Shown: in pieces, positions 22,239 to 32,786 of the stretch
Position numbering within the stretch: position 1 is the first letter of the stretch
Layout of the letters: each line of letters starts with the position of its first letter
Assembly (NCBI GenBank): GCA_037783415.1
Contig: JAZGTN010000096.1
Location: forward strand, 372,001-436,000
Reading direction: 5' to 3'
Origin: Leptasterias polaris
Lineage: Eukaryota > Echinodermata > Asteroidea > Forcipulatida > Asteriidae
DNA length: 64,000 nucleotides
Notes under the pieces: generated by a model
The model's input: only the letters and a program-made list of their open reading frames with translations
Database searches by the model: none
What the model was told of the DNA's origin: nothing
Program-made: the position numbers and the translations under genes

Positions 22239-24430
22239 TTAGTAGAAATGATCTGAGAGTTTCTTTGAATTGTAGGTCTTGATAATGTTTGTGTTTGTGA
22301 AAACGTTGTCCTCATTGAAGACCAGATCACACCGGATTCTCCAAATAACATTGATCATCATGCCAACAATTATCATAGATACAAATGACAAATTCATACA
22401 TACAATTCTTATACAATCACTGAGACAAAAGAAACGGCAGCCAGTTTGTTTCCTAATTAAAAATTCGACGTATAACCAGGGTTCAACCACCTCATTACAG
22501 TATAGAAACAAATGTTCGACAGTTTCAGTGTCGGATTTACAGAAAGGACAGTCGACTGTATCTATGATTTTCATGCGTTTAAGTTTATCTCGGGTTGGCA
22601 GAATCCTGTGATAAAGTCTAAAAAGGGTGTCCTTGTCTTTGGCGTCCATAATATTGTTCATGTTTAATTTGGTCCAAATATTGGCCCAGTCGAACTTATC
22701 AGTGAGGCCTAAAATCGAGGCCCACTTTTCCTGTGCTTTTGGAAAAACAAATTCTTTGACCTTCAATGATTTGTACATTAATTTCGTGGTAATTTTAGAA
22801 AAAGGTACCAAACCCTGATCCCCATGGTCAATTTGGAACTTCAGCCACCTGCTTGGATGGTTATTACGCCCACAACGTTTTTCTTTGAAGAGGACTGGAT
22901 TGATGTTTTGTTCAAGACGTTTAGCTATGCGTCCAGCAGTGATACGATTAATTTTACACTTCCTAGCCAATTCCTTAAAGGTAATTAGTCTGTTATTTTT
23001 AACAACATGTTGAAATTTGATGATGTTATTCTTTGTTAAAACAGGACTCGCTAAATCTTTATCCTTATTAATCGTAACCACTGAATTATGCCAGAGAGGG
23101 ATATTCATTACTTCCAAAACTGAGGTGAATTCTGGTCTGAAAACACCCCCTGATTTTTCGTAGGCTGCAAAAAGGTCCATATAAAAGGGAGTGGTCTGCA
23201 GTGACTTTTTCTTGGTTTTACCAAACACATACCATTCCAAGATTATGGCTTTCGCCGGGTTTCTCGATCCAATAGTTAAAGAAGGATTTCCATTTACCAT
23301 TACTTTTGATATAATTACTCAACCACATCAGTTTTAGACTGCGTAACCTGACCCTGCGTCCAAAAGACCTGTCCCTCCCATGTATCGAGGTCCGGTGATA
23401 GTGGCATGCTTGATTTTGTCCGGTTTACCTGACCAGTAAAAACTAAAAATAATGTTTTCTATTTTCTTTACACACTCTTCTGGGCAAGAGACAATGTTAC
23501 CCACATAATTTAGTCTGCTTCCGACCATGACGTTCACAATAACGGCCTTGCCTGTCAGGGTCAGGTCCCGCTGTCTAAACATATTTAACATGCATTTAAG
23601 TTTGCTTATTCCGGGGTCCCAGTTGTCAGCCGGTGTAACATTGTTTCCAAAAAGAAGACCAGAAATTTTCAATTTATCATTGTTCCAGTTGAAGCCACAC
23701 GGCTTGTCCATTCTGTTCTTCCATTTGCCAAGCCATAGACCCGAGGTTTTACTTGTGTTTACCTTAGATCCGCTACCTTTACAATATTTTATACAAAACA
23801 TCCGTAATGACTTGAAAGTCACTTTCTTTAGAAATAAAAACCGTGGCATCATCGGCATGCTGGATAATTTTAACACATTCAGTTCCACCTGGACACTGAA
23901 TACCATGCAACCATTATTGATTCTAATTAGAGTTCCTAAACCTTCTGCACAGACTGCATATAACAATGGAGACAGGGGACACCCTTGTCTGATACCTCTA
24001 CTTATTTGGAAAGGTCTGCCAATGAAGTTATTTACAATGACGCAACTCTCAGGATTACTATATAAAAGCTTGATCCATTGAATGAATTTGGGGGAATCCC
24101 CATTTTCTCAAGCATGGTAAACATATAATTCCAATTAATTCTATCGAAAGCCTTCACCTGATCGATACTTAAAATAGCTGCTTCCTTATTGTTCCAATTA
24201 ATATAATCTATGCTATCACGCAAAAGTGTGAGGTTGTCGTGAATTTTTCTCCCCGGTACACCACATGTCTGTTCGTCACCTATTATGAAAGGCATGGCCC
24301 TTTTTAACCTATTTGTGAGAACTTTGGCCAACAGTTTGTAATCTACATTTAAAAGGCTAATCGGTCTCCAGTTCTTGAGATCAAATTTACCTAAAATATT
24401 ATCCACATGGTTGGTGGGCTTGCACAAAAT
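22239..24430 (-). pseudogene. Tx1/L1-like LINE, right-arm copy (RT to 3' end)
   Basis: Read on -, 24427-24032 covers RT domains A-B (NWRPISLLNVDYKLL, SIDQVKAFDRINW). 23966-23334 covers the region after the ADD box. 23300-22239 is a 353-residue open stretch ending in the CPFCKSDTETVEHLFLYC knuckle. It is more complete than the left copy, lacking the 345-bp deletion and the large inserts. It still carries a one-base loss in a C run (IPPKF becomes IPPNS) and other frameshifts, so it is not functional. No endonuclease precedes the RT. The clade call rests on RT motifs plus the C-terminal knuckle. Confidence 0.85.
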
Positions 24431-25114
24431 TACTTTATTGATTATAAAGCGATGAAAAATTACTTTATTGATTATGAAGCGATGACCAAAAGCAAAACCA
24501 TGTAAAGCAATAAATCAAGTGAATTCTAAACCAAGACCAACAGTAACACTACTGAACTAACAGGATTGATAAAAACCACTAAAAACAACAAAACACATGT
24601 GCCAAGGAAGGTTACAAATTAAAATCAAAATGGCTCTAAAATCGAGTCCATAGCAGTAATGACTTGAAACAGGCAAAACTTAAAAACATGAAGAACCACC
24701 AGTACATAAAATCAAAGAAGTGATGGTGGGAGAACACACAGGCTGCTATCTGTAAACTATAATACATTTAATGGGTGACTTAATTACCACTACTTGAGGA
24801 TTAAGGATTAAACAAGAGGGTTGTTTATTACAGACGATTCCTTGAAATGAACTTGTACCAGGGTGCTACAAGAGATTAAGTTGGAATAAACAGTGGAAGG
24901 GAACATAATATTAGACACTTGTCTCTCCGTGGTCCTTTCTCTATGCTCCTACTGAACACGGTTTTTCTGGACCTGTTACATAATAAGCCATCAAAAGGGA
25001 GAAACTTCCTCTCGCAGTAAACACAAGAAGTAAAATTACATCAACAAACTCTCACACCAAATTTAAACCAAACAGATAATTATTGTTACATCCTTCCCTT
25101 TTTAAACTTTGAGT
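24431..25114 (-). repeat. Non-coding arm segment matching 12590-13255
   Basis: About 670 bp, nearly identical and inverted relative to the left arm, including the caataaagtaatttt tandem at the junction with the RT. It contains no reading frame of note. Confidence 0.75.
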
Positions 25115-25850
25115 GGGAAGGGGTAAACTTCTCTAACAATGAGAAATGTTTCGGAAGAAAAAGGTGATAAAATTAACCATAGTGTTCATTAATAAAGTAA
25201 AATTTCATGGCGAATATTCAAATAGAATTACTGGCTGGAAATAGTAAGTTTGTTACTTTCGGTCATTTCTCATTGTTTTGTTTTTTGTTTTTTTAAACAG
25301 AAGTTATGTGTGCATGCCTTTTTCACAGTAAATAATAATATGCCATAATATGACAGAAGAGTTAATTTACCAGAGTACATGTAGTAGTAATTAAAGTGGT
25401 AATTGGCCCGTTTATCTTAAAATATGTAATATCAATAATATTTGTAATGACAACGGATTAATATATCGCCTTTCGCAAGCCTGAAAGTTCATAAGTAGCA
25501 ACAATTATGCAAAAAGGAGGCAAAGACAAAAATTCTTTGTTTAACACCAAATCATTAAAAAAAATACATGGATCACACAATAGAGAGTAACGTTACACGA
25601 AGTGACACATTACAAGAAACAAATCACTTTAAGAAAACTTGAAAACGGTGTATAACATTAATAATGTGCCATACATTTCCATCGGTAACTTGCTCTGATA
25701 GCTCCCTCGGAAGCTCGGAACTTAGGGGTTATTTTCGATTCATCAATGACACTTCAACCACACAACAACAACATCATACGTCTGTCATCATTTCACAAGT
25801 ACATGGACAAGAGTGCCACTGAAAAAGTCATTAGTTTTTGAACTGTACCA
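25115..25850. other. Right-arm-only segment
   Basis: About 735 bp between the arm segment and the GTCGCG array with no counterpart in the left arm, where gtgcatcat runs straight into tttccccttcccactc. Either an insertion on the right or a deletion on the left. No coding content recognised. Confidence 0.6.
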
Positions 25851-25904
25851 TGATGCACAGTCTCTTGCAGCGCCACCAGGAGGCACAATATATAGGACGA
25901 GCTA

Positions 25905-26040
25905 CGCGACGGGCGACGCGACGGACGACGCGACGGGCGACGCGACGGCACGACGCGACGGACGACGGACGACGCGACGGTACGACGCGACGGACGACGG
26001 CACGACGCGGCGGACGACGGACGACGCGACGCACATCTGT
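25905..26040. repeat. GACGCGACGGGC-type tandem array, right arm
   Basis: Inverted counterpart of 12210-12520, shorter. The reading frames through it on both strands are repeat artefacts. Confidence 0.9.
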
Positions 26041-26064
26041 CGCCTTTAGAACACCATACAAAAT

Positions 26065-26424
26065 GGATCGCCACAAAAAACAGATGAAGACGCGTCCAAA
26101 AAGAAGAAACCTCGTCAATCAGTGTAAGAAACTGTCACGGGACTTACCGAGAGAAAGTACCGGTGTTGTTTATACCCAATGTTTATTGTGGACAGGAGGA
26201 GAGGACTAAAACACAGCTCATCACACCAGCACTCTGATTGGCAAATAGTTTAGCATGTGATTGCAAGTACGTACTACGACTTGAAATAAGACTAGCGGAA
26301 CACGTCGGCCATTTAGTGGAGTCAAAAATTTGACTCCACAAAATGGCGAAGCGTTTTGTGTCACGAAATTTAACAAAAGCCAATCATTTCTAAGGCATAG
26401 TTGTGTGGATCATTATATTCTACT
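26065..26424. other. Sequence right of the 13.9-kb unit
   Basis: Starts aaatggatcgccacaaaa with a short basic open frame (MDRHKKQMKTRPKRRN, ending at 26209) that I do not recognise. From about 26300 it matches the dispersed GGCAACGTG-type element (compare 39830-39960 and 430-560). It is probably the other half of the element begun at 11815. Confidence 0.4.
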
Positions 26425-27369
26425 CGGGGGGCGGAAGGGGGAGTGCCACCAGCGCGCCACCTACGTTGAAAATAATCTCATTCGACCCTCGCGACGTGAA
26501 CTGGTCGAAGCTCCCCACACAAAACCATTGTAAACCATTGTAAACGGATTTGTGTGTACTCTCACAGTATACACTACTTGAATTACGGTTGCTCTCCACT
26601 GCGTGCCGTTGAGACTGCCTGGACGAGTCCATTTTATCAGAGGGTATTGTAATCTTCAAATGTTGTAAATTCACACAAATTTTACACCAGCAAACATTTG
26701 TAAATTTTTGTTTTTGCGTTTCCAACTGCTTCAGTAATTTAACAATTTAATAAACAACATATATTTAACGTAAACGACATGTATAACATATCTGTTTAAG
26801 ATGTGTATGTTGGCTCAGAATTAAAATTACCTGCGGCAAATGTTCCCATCCGTCAACAGAGATCGTTTGAACGCAAACTAAGTATCGGCAGAGACCATTA
26901 TGTCAAAAAAAACTTTAAAAAATCGTGAAATATCTAGAGGATGTACCGAGGGATTTTGTTTAAACTTTCAGGAACGAAAGATCCATTCCTAAATATTACG
27001 TTAATGGAAAAAAATTAGAGGATGAACGATATTTTTTTTCACATTTTGTCGATATTTGCAGCCATTTTAGGGGAGACGTTTTGTAACGAAATTCCCACCT
27101 AGACCCATTCATACACGTTAGCCACTGCAATAAACCAACGGAAAATTTTCGGTAATATTTTTACTCATTTATTTGAAAACTAAGCACCTCAAAAATTGAA
27201 AATACTCTTCCAATATACACTGTTATGTTTTCAGTGCTGCTAAAGAGAAACATTTTACGGGATACATGGATTTGTTTTTAAATGGTCATCACCTCTTTTT
27301 AAAATGGATTGTACCCAAACTGCGATCGCAAATGATTGCGCGACACCCCCTTCCGCCCCCCCCCCCTTG
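26425..27369. mobile_element. hAT-like MITE, copy A (945 bp)
   Basis: Ends CGGGGGGCGGAAGGGG and CCCCTTCCGCCCCCC, flanked by the 8-bp duplication ATTCTACT (26417-26424 and 27370-27377). Related sequence near 562-572 shows the empty site. It matches copy B at 32787-33718 along its length. There is no transposase frame. Confidence 0.85.
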
Positions 27370-27439
27370 ATTCTACTTTTAAAACATCTTTCCAACCATG
27401 TTCATTTCATATCAAACGCTTTTTATAGCCTAAAGTGCC

Positions 27440-27984
27440 CAATCCGAAGGCAACGTGTACTTTTAATCAACGACTAACGCTAACCTTTGTTTCGTTTGTT
27501 TTCGCTGAAACATGATTATCGAATTTGATAACAAGTTTTTTTGTTTTTTTTCCCCGGAGGAAATTATTTATTCAAGCTTATTATAACAAGTTTGATAACA
27601 AGTTCACTGAATGGTGTGTTGCTTGAAAACTAGAGGGTGAAACTTGAAGCTATTCCGCCCTCAAGTCGACCTTGCGATGAGCTTAAAGCAGTCAGCAACT
27701 GACTTTTCAGGATTATGCTGCACGTGAGCCAAGACCGACGAAAAAATATCAGTCGCCGAATGTTTACGACCTTAGTACAACTATGATAATTTAAAGACGA
27801 TTCAAGGGGGCATTAGTCGCCGTCAGAAAAAAGTAAACAATCGCACTGCACAAGCAGAAGATTTCAGCAGAAGATTTCTGCAATTAATCAATAGATTTTA
27901 CCTTGAGTACCGAGATGGCGTTACTACACAGCGCGTGTAAGCTCGCGTGCATACCGGTCTTCAACCGTGGGTGACATGGGCGTT
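27440..27984. other. Non-coding, no gene seen
   Basis: Begins with the right end of the interrupted GGCAACGTG-type element (to about 27462), then unassigned sequence with a TTTTTTT-rich patch near 27538. Confidence 0.4.
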
Positions 27985-28372
27985 TAAAGGCACTGGACAC
28001 GTTTGGTAATTACTCAAAATATATATTAGCATAAAAACTTACTTGGTAACGAGCAACGGAGAGCTGTTGATAGTAAAACACATTGTGAGAAACCACTCCC
28101 TCTGAAGTAACGTATAGTAGTTTTTGAGAAAGAGGTTATTTCTCACTAAAATATTTGAATCTGAAAAAGACTTCATGCATGAAGCCTTTTTCAGGCATTT
28201 GAAAGCACACAAATGTTGTGCAACAAGGGTGTTTTTTCTTTCACTACTTTCTTGCAACTTCGATGACCAATTGAGCCCAAATTTTCACAGGTTTGTTTAA
28301 TACTTTATACATATGTTGGGATACACCAATTGAGAATACTGGTCTTTGAAAACGTGTCAAGTGCCTTAAAGA
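27985..28372. mobile_element. ~390-bp MITE, acttacttggtaa family
   Basis: Inverted ends ttaaaggcactggacacgtt and aacgtgtcaagtgccttaa. Internal landmarks are aaaaacttacttggtaa, ggagagctgttgata, tcatgcatgaagcc and cccaaattttcacaggtt. Other copies: 42981-43396, 50051-50395 (opposite strand), 53281-53500 (partial) and 57218-57575. This is the best preserved copy. Confidence 0.85.
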
Positions 28373-29753
28373 GGACTTTCCAATAGACTGTGAAAGTGTT
28401 CAGATACACGGCCGTTCCGCAGTATTAAAATGTGCACGCCCTCAGTGTTCACGCTGCGTCCAGTTCATTCTGACAAGTTACGCGCGCGCGACATTTGCAA
28501 GTTTATGTTTACACCTGAAAAAGGTCACGTTTTGTGATTTGCATATCACCATTTCCTTAAATTTCATTGGTCGCAGGAATGTTTTGAATAAAAATAGTGA
28601 TAATTCTCATGAATATTCATCTGATTAATCCTTACTTGGATCTCCGAGGTTAATTCAGCCATGTGAGCTGCAATCCAGGGGCCACTGCGTACGGGGTGTC
28701 ATGGTGTCGTCGTTTTACTATTTTGGCGTGCGAATGACGTGCAAAAGAGTGTTATTTTATGGAAATAAGAGTTTTCATCAACAAAATCTGACCACAGATG
28801 TTTAAAAGAAGCATACTCCAAGCCAATCAGGATAAAAGAAGGTAAAAGACAGCGGGATGATTTGTGATATTAGAGATTTTGTTTGGTTATTTTCCAACGT
28901 GTGAAAAATGATCTTTCATTTATTATGTACATTCAATACACTATAATATACAGAGGCTACGTAGAGTTTGCATACGTTCATTTTGTACATCGTTGTGTCA
29001 GTGTCGGGATATTTTCATGACTGATTTCAAACTAGCCTAGGCCCTATGATTTAAGTTGTTAGGCCTACTGCATCTGTGTTTTCAAAACAATTTTTTACTA
29101 GGGTATATATTATAGGCCTACTTTTTTGAATGAAAACTGGAAAAAATTTCATTCTACATACAATCCTCCGATCCATCATGCCAACCCAAATGCAAATAAT
29201 AATATACTAAATCGTGATTTGATTCTGGTCCCTGGGTGTCTGGAATAACACGTTTCTTGAAGTGAACTGTTACGTCCTGTGGTGGTATGGCTTAATTAAT
29301 GGACATTATGTTTTTTTATTGGGATTGCTGATAATTAAACATTTTCTTATTTTCTCGAAATTACACAGCCACTGTCGAACTCGAACCCTGCCAGTGCCAG
29401 CTTACCAAAGCAGAGAGGACTATAAGTAGGCCTACATGTGAAGGTGAGTGACTATTCCAAGTAAAATTGTAACGCTACACTAGTCCGACTTGTATTTTCA
29501 TTTTGAAGCCTTTAAACTCAGCTGTGCTATTCATAATTTTGGAAATTAAAAGTCTTGCTGTGCATGTACCCCCCCCCCCTTTGGCAAATTTGCATGCATA
29601 TTATTTACACTATCTTGTCATCATGTATCATTCAGCTGTTGAAAACAATTGTTTAAGTTTGATGTGATCATGATATGATGTATTTGCACACAAAATATTA
29701 TAGCGTAGTAAATTAATACCCAACTTGAACCTTGCTTAAAAACAATATTTGTG
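28373..29753. other. Non-coding region downstream of the RAG1-like gene
   Basis: No gene recognised. A 75-base stretch at 29369-29443 has splice-like borders on + and an open phase-1 frame. It also resembles a tRNA-like SINE head read on - (gggttcgagttcg), so I do not call it an exon. Confidence 0.45.
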
Positions 29754-31775
29754 TTATTCTTCTATTTTTGCTTTTTTTCTACATGTGATGACTTTGGCTT
29801 GTACTTCTGGAGTGGTTGACAAGTGGTGACGTCGCATTGTTGTCATGAGACGCTGTACAACACGACCTGTCCTGTTGAACTCGGTGTGTATGAGCTCGCC
29901 TCCTTGCTCATTGAGGAGGCCAAACCCAACACCAAACCTGGACAGCTGTTCAACGGCGTGGTTCTCCAATAAGTGCATCTTTGGTGTGATGCTGGATTCA
30001 GGGAAACTCTCTCGGTAAGATGCCATGAAGACCTTGATACACATATCTGCAACAACAAAAAAAACATCATTACTCTGGACTGGTATTAACATTGGTACTT
30101 CACAACAAAAATTAAATGGAGTTGAGTAATTACCAATGCGGTTCAAGTCATCTGGTGATAATGCCCTCCTATGGTTTATCGCAAAGTGTGCATCGGCAAA
30201 TTTTAGGAAAATATCCTCGAAAGTAGACCCCAATTTAGCTGCTTCTCTGATGAGTTCTTGCTGATGTTTCAGTGGAATGTCATCGTTGGATACACTTTGA
30301 AGGATTCTGGGGGGTCCGCTTTTGGTGGATTTTCGAGGAGATTTGATTGAGCTGTGAGCAATTTTCTGCACAAACAATGGTTGTAAAGATGAGATGTAAA
30401 AAATGGATTGTCATAATTTGTGTTAGTATAAAACAGCATCATTGAATACAAAATGTACTATTTGAAAATTTGTAAATTTTGACTTAGTAATGTTTAAATG
30501 TGTTTACGTTTGGGTGTTTGTGTTGGCATTAAGCAGAAATTATGTGTTTGATGTTCTATTTCAGAAGCTAAATCCTAACCATCAATATTTTTATTATTAT
30601 GAAAATGTTTATTAAGTACATAATTTATTGATGGCTGTGGTATGCGAATGATGTAAATTTGACTTGTACACTTGTAAAAAGTATTTAAAGAAAATAATAA
30701 TTAATAACAATGCAAGTTGTTTTACAATACATACCCGGCCTGGTGTTTTCAAGCGCACATCGTTTCCCTTGTGTGCACTAAGCTTTAACCAAGTCCAGCG
30801 ATCACTGACTTCTTCAATTTCTGCTGGGATAGGTGTGCCTCTGCTGTGTTCCACTGCAACTTGCTTGAGAAGGTTTGCAGCCTTTATAATCTCATCTCTG
30901 TGTATTTTAACTGTGCTTGTCTCGGGATATGTTTGGATGGGGTTTGCTGATTTTGAACACAAGTCACAGTTACATGATGGTGTTTTATCCTTTTCTGGAC
31001 AAACATGGTCAGCCATTTTGGACAGTTTACCTATTGTTCCGCATACTGTGCAAACTGTTGTCAATGTGCTAAGCTGAAGCCTCAAAATTCGGGGTGATGA
31101 TGTGACGTTGTCATGATTCACACTAACTTGACATACAGGGCAGGGAACGGTGTGACTGCCTCGAAAAACGAACCACTGCTCTAAACATGAAGAACAGTAG
31201 TTGTGTTCGCATTGAGTTTGCACAGAAGGGGAGCTCAGGATACACTGGCATATTGCACATATGAAAATTGTCTCCACTGCCTTCTCTGTGCCAAGAATGT
31301 CGAGATTTGGGGGAACTGTGTACGCAGAATCATTAGTCGCAAAGTTAAACAGATAACTTTTCTCACAGTCCTGTTTGTTGAGGCTCGGTGGATTAATGTT
31401 CGGAAGACCTTTTCCAGTACGATTTCTCTTAACAGGGCGACCCCCCTTAAGTACTTTTCTGTACTGCTCACATGTGGTGCATGTTCCAGATCTTGAGTGA
31501 GTCGGCCATTCGTCAGTAGTTTTTTGTGTAGCAGATGAATATTCAAATTCCCTAGTTTGTTGTTTACAATGTGTCAAATTACGCACACACCTCCAGCATA
31601 ATTTATTCGGATGCCTTGTTGAATCATCGAGCCAGATATTTATACTGTACAGTATTTCTAATTCCTTTCTGTATTGTGCACAATCCACTGCCACATATGA
31701 ATTATTTGTATTTAATTTTGTGCACACACGACACAACTTATCAAGTGCTAATTGATGAAACTGCAATGTATTCAT
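29754..31775 (-). CDS. RAG1 N-terminus-like zinc-finger protein with transposase-like C-terminus
   Basis: Exons on -: 31775-30735, 30365-30134 and 30046-29754, all with GT/AG borders in phase, giving 521 residues. Residues 1-102 hold paired cysteines (C15/C18, C60/C63, then EWPTHSRSGTCTTC) in the order of the zinc-binding N-terminal region of RAG1. A KGGRPVKRNRTGKG basic stretch follows. A RING finger spans 173-215 (C173, C176, C189, H191, C194, C197, C212, C215), then a further zinc motif (C242, C245, H257, C259) and C268/C270/C273. The last ~100 residues carry ITPKMHLLENH and GFGLLNEQGGELIH, typical of a family of transposase-like proteins in invertebrates. The DDE core expected between is missing. 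The layout recalls the N-RAG-TP transposon protein of Aplysia. It could be a domesticated gene or an internally deleted element; no TIRs were found around it. Confidence 0.75.
30047..30133 (-). other. In-frame 87-bp intron of the RAG1-like gene
   Basis: Donor CATTG|GTAATT and acceptor TGTTGTTGCAG. The length is a multiple of three with no stop, so unspliced RNA would add 29 residues between the zinc-finger part and ITPKMH. The spliced join (NRI-D-MCIKVF) is preferred because the acceptor has a strong pyrimidine tract. The larger intron 1 is 30366-30734. Confidence 0.65.
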
Positions 31776-32786
31776 ATCTGGAAAACTTCCTGTAAAGATG
31801 TCATCGTTGCAATAAAGTGTTTACCTTGAAACAGTGAATCACAGTAGTATTGCAGTCTGTTTGTTCAACACATCTTTATTTGAGAGTCTGTGTTTGACGA
31901 TCGCGATACGAACGTAAACAACATACTGAGTAGTAGTCATAGAGCTATGGTAGTAGTACATAGATCTTTTTACTACACTAATCTACGTTTTGCATCCCGC
32001 GCGCTATTGACGTGTTGGCTGTGGAGGTGCGCGGTGCACGTCTGCGACTGTGTGTACATTTTAATAGGAGTTTTACGTGATTTTTTGTTCATCTCCGTGA
32101 AAAACACACTCTTAAAAATCTATTTCTTGTAAATATGCCCGCTGTCTTGTTTTATTCGTTTGGGCTTTAGGGAAAACAAGTATATTTTTTTCAAGAAATT
32201 GGCTCCACTTTATCGGGAAAACCCTGAATTTTTATTTTGGGACATTTTAGAATCAACAGTTTCTCACTATCTTCGGGAATTCACGTCCAGTTACCAGGGT
32301 GGAAAAACCCTCATATTTTATATTTTTCCTCACACATTATTACTCTCAATAAATAAAAGTGATCGATTGAAAGTGTTTATGATAAATTATGAACAAATAA
32401 CTCGAAAATCAATTGGTTATGTATGGACAATTCAATGTAATTATCGTTTTTTTATTCAACGTTAACGTTGAGCCTCCGCCATTTTGGAAACGGATTGTTG
32501 TTTCATTACTGGAGGAAACGTTTGTTCGTTGCGAAATCTTTTAATGCGCTGTGTTAATGGGCTTGATACGGCCGTGGATAGAGTCTGCATGTCAGTGTGG
32601 AAAAAATACAAGTCTCTAGCCTCACGTGAAACTGGTGTAAAGTGCCAATGATACCCTTCAAGCGCAAACTTGTTTGTTCAAATCATAAACATCTGATAAC
32701 ATCATTCTGAGAAGGAAGGGTCTTTACATCTTTTTTACGGGGATGTTTTGGTTCTTAACTGACTTTCAATAACATTCAATCAAAAC
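31776..32786. other. Upstream region of the RAG1-like gene
   Basis: Directly before the ATG (on -) is tttttccag-like sequence (GAAGTTTTCCAG|AT), so a 5' UTR splice acceptor is possible. No TIR, TATA box or upstream coding exon was recognised. Open frames at 31890-32132 and 32160-32465 on + show no domain. Confidence 0.4.

Larger units (their letters stand above)
12180..26058. mobile_element. 13.9-kb foldback-like inverted-repeat unit carrying LINE pieces
   Basis: Both ends begin TATGGTGTTCTAAAGG then CGACAGATGTGCGTCGCG, in inverted orientation; the left end carries the first 16 bp twice. CAAAAT lies immediately outside both ends (12174-12179 and 26059-26064), a candidate 6-bp target duplication. 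Inside each end is a GTCGCG-type tandem array, then about 650 bp of matching non-coding sequence, then Tx1/L1-like LINE sequence. The arms meet at a 306-bp spacer (21621-21926). The arms are nearly identical where compared. The left arm is lengthened by the inserts at 14078-19450 and 19592-20413. An alternative is two LINE copies inserted tail to tail, with CAAAAT matching by chance. Confidence 0.65.

Noticed and set aside
22239..24430. Intact, active LINE
   Set aside because: The reverse transcriptase frame is shifted by a base loss in a C run and by other indels, and no endonuclease domain precedes it.
26059..26209. Short basic open frame (MDRHKKQMKTRPKRRN start) as a gene
   Set aside because: About 50 codons at the edge of a transposon insertion, no recognised domain and no supporting splice or promoter structure.
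29754..32786. TIRs marking the RAG1-like gene as a complete Transib/ProtoRAG-type transposon
   Set aside because: I looked for CACTRTG-like ends and matching inverted termini between the flanking MITEs and saw none that were convincing.
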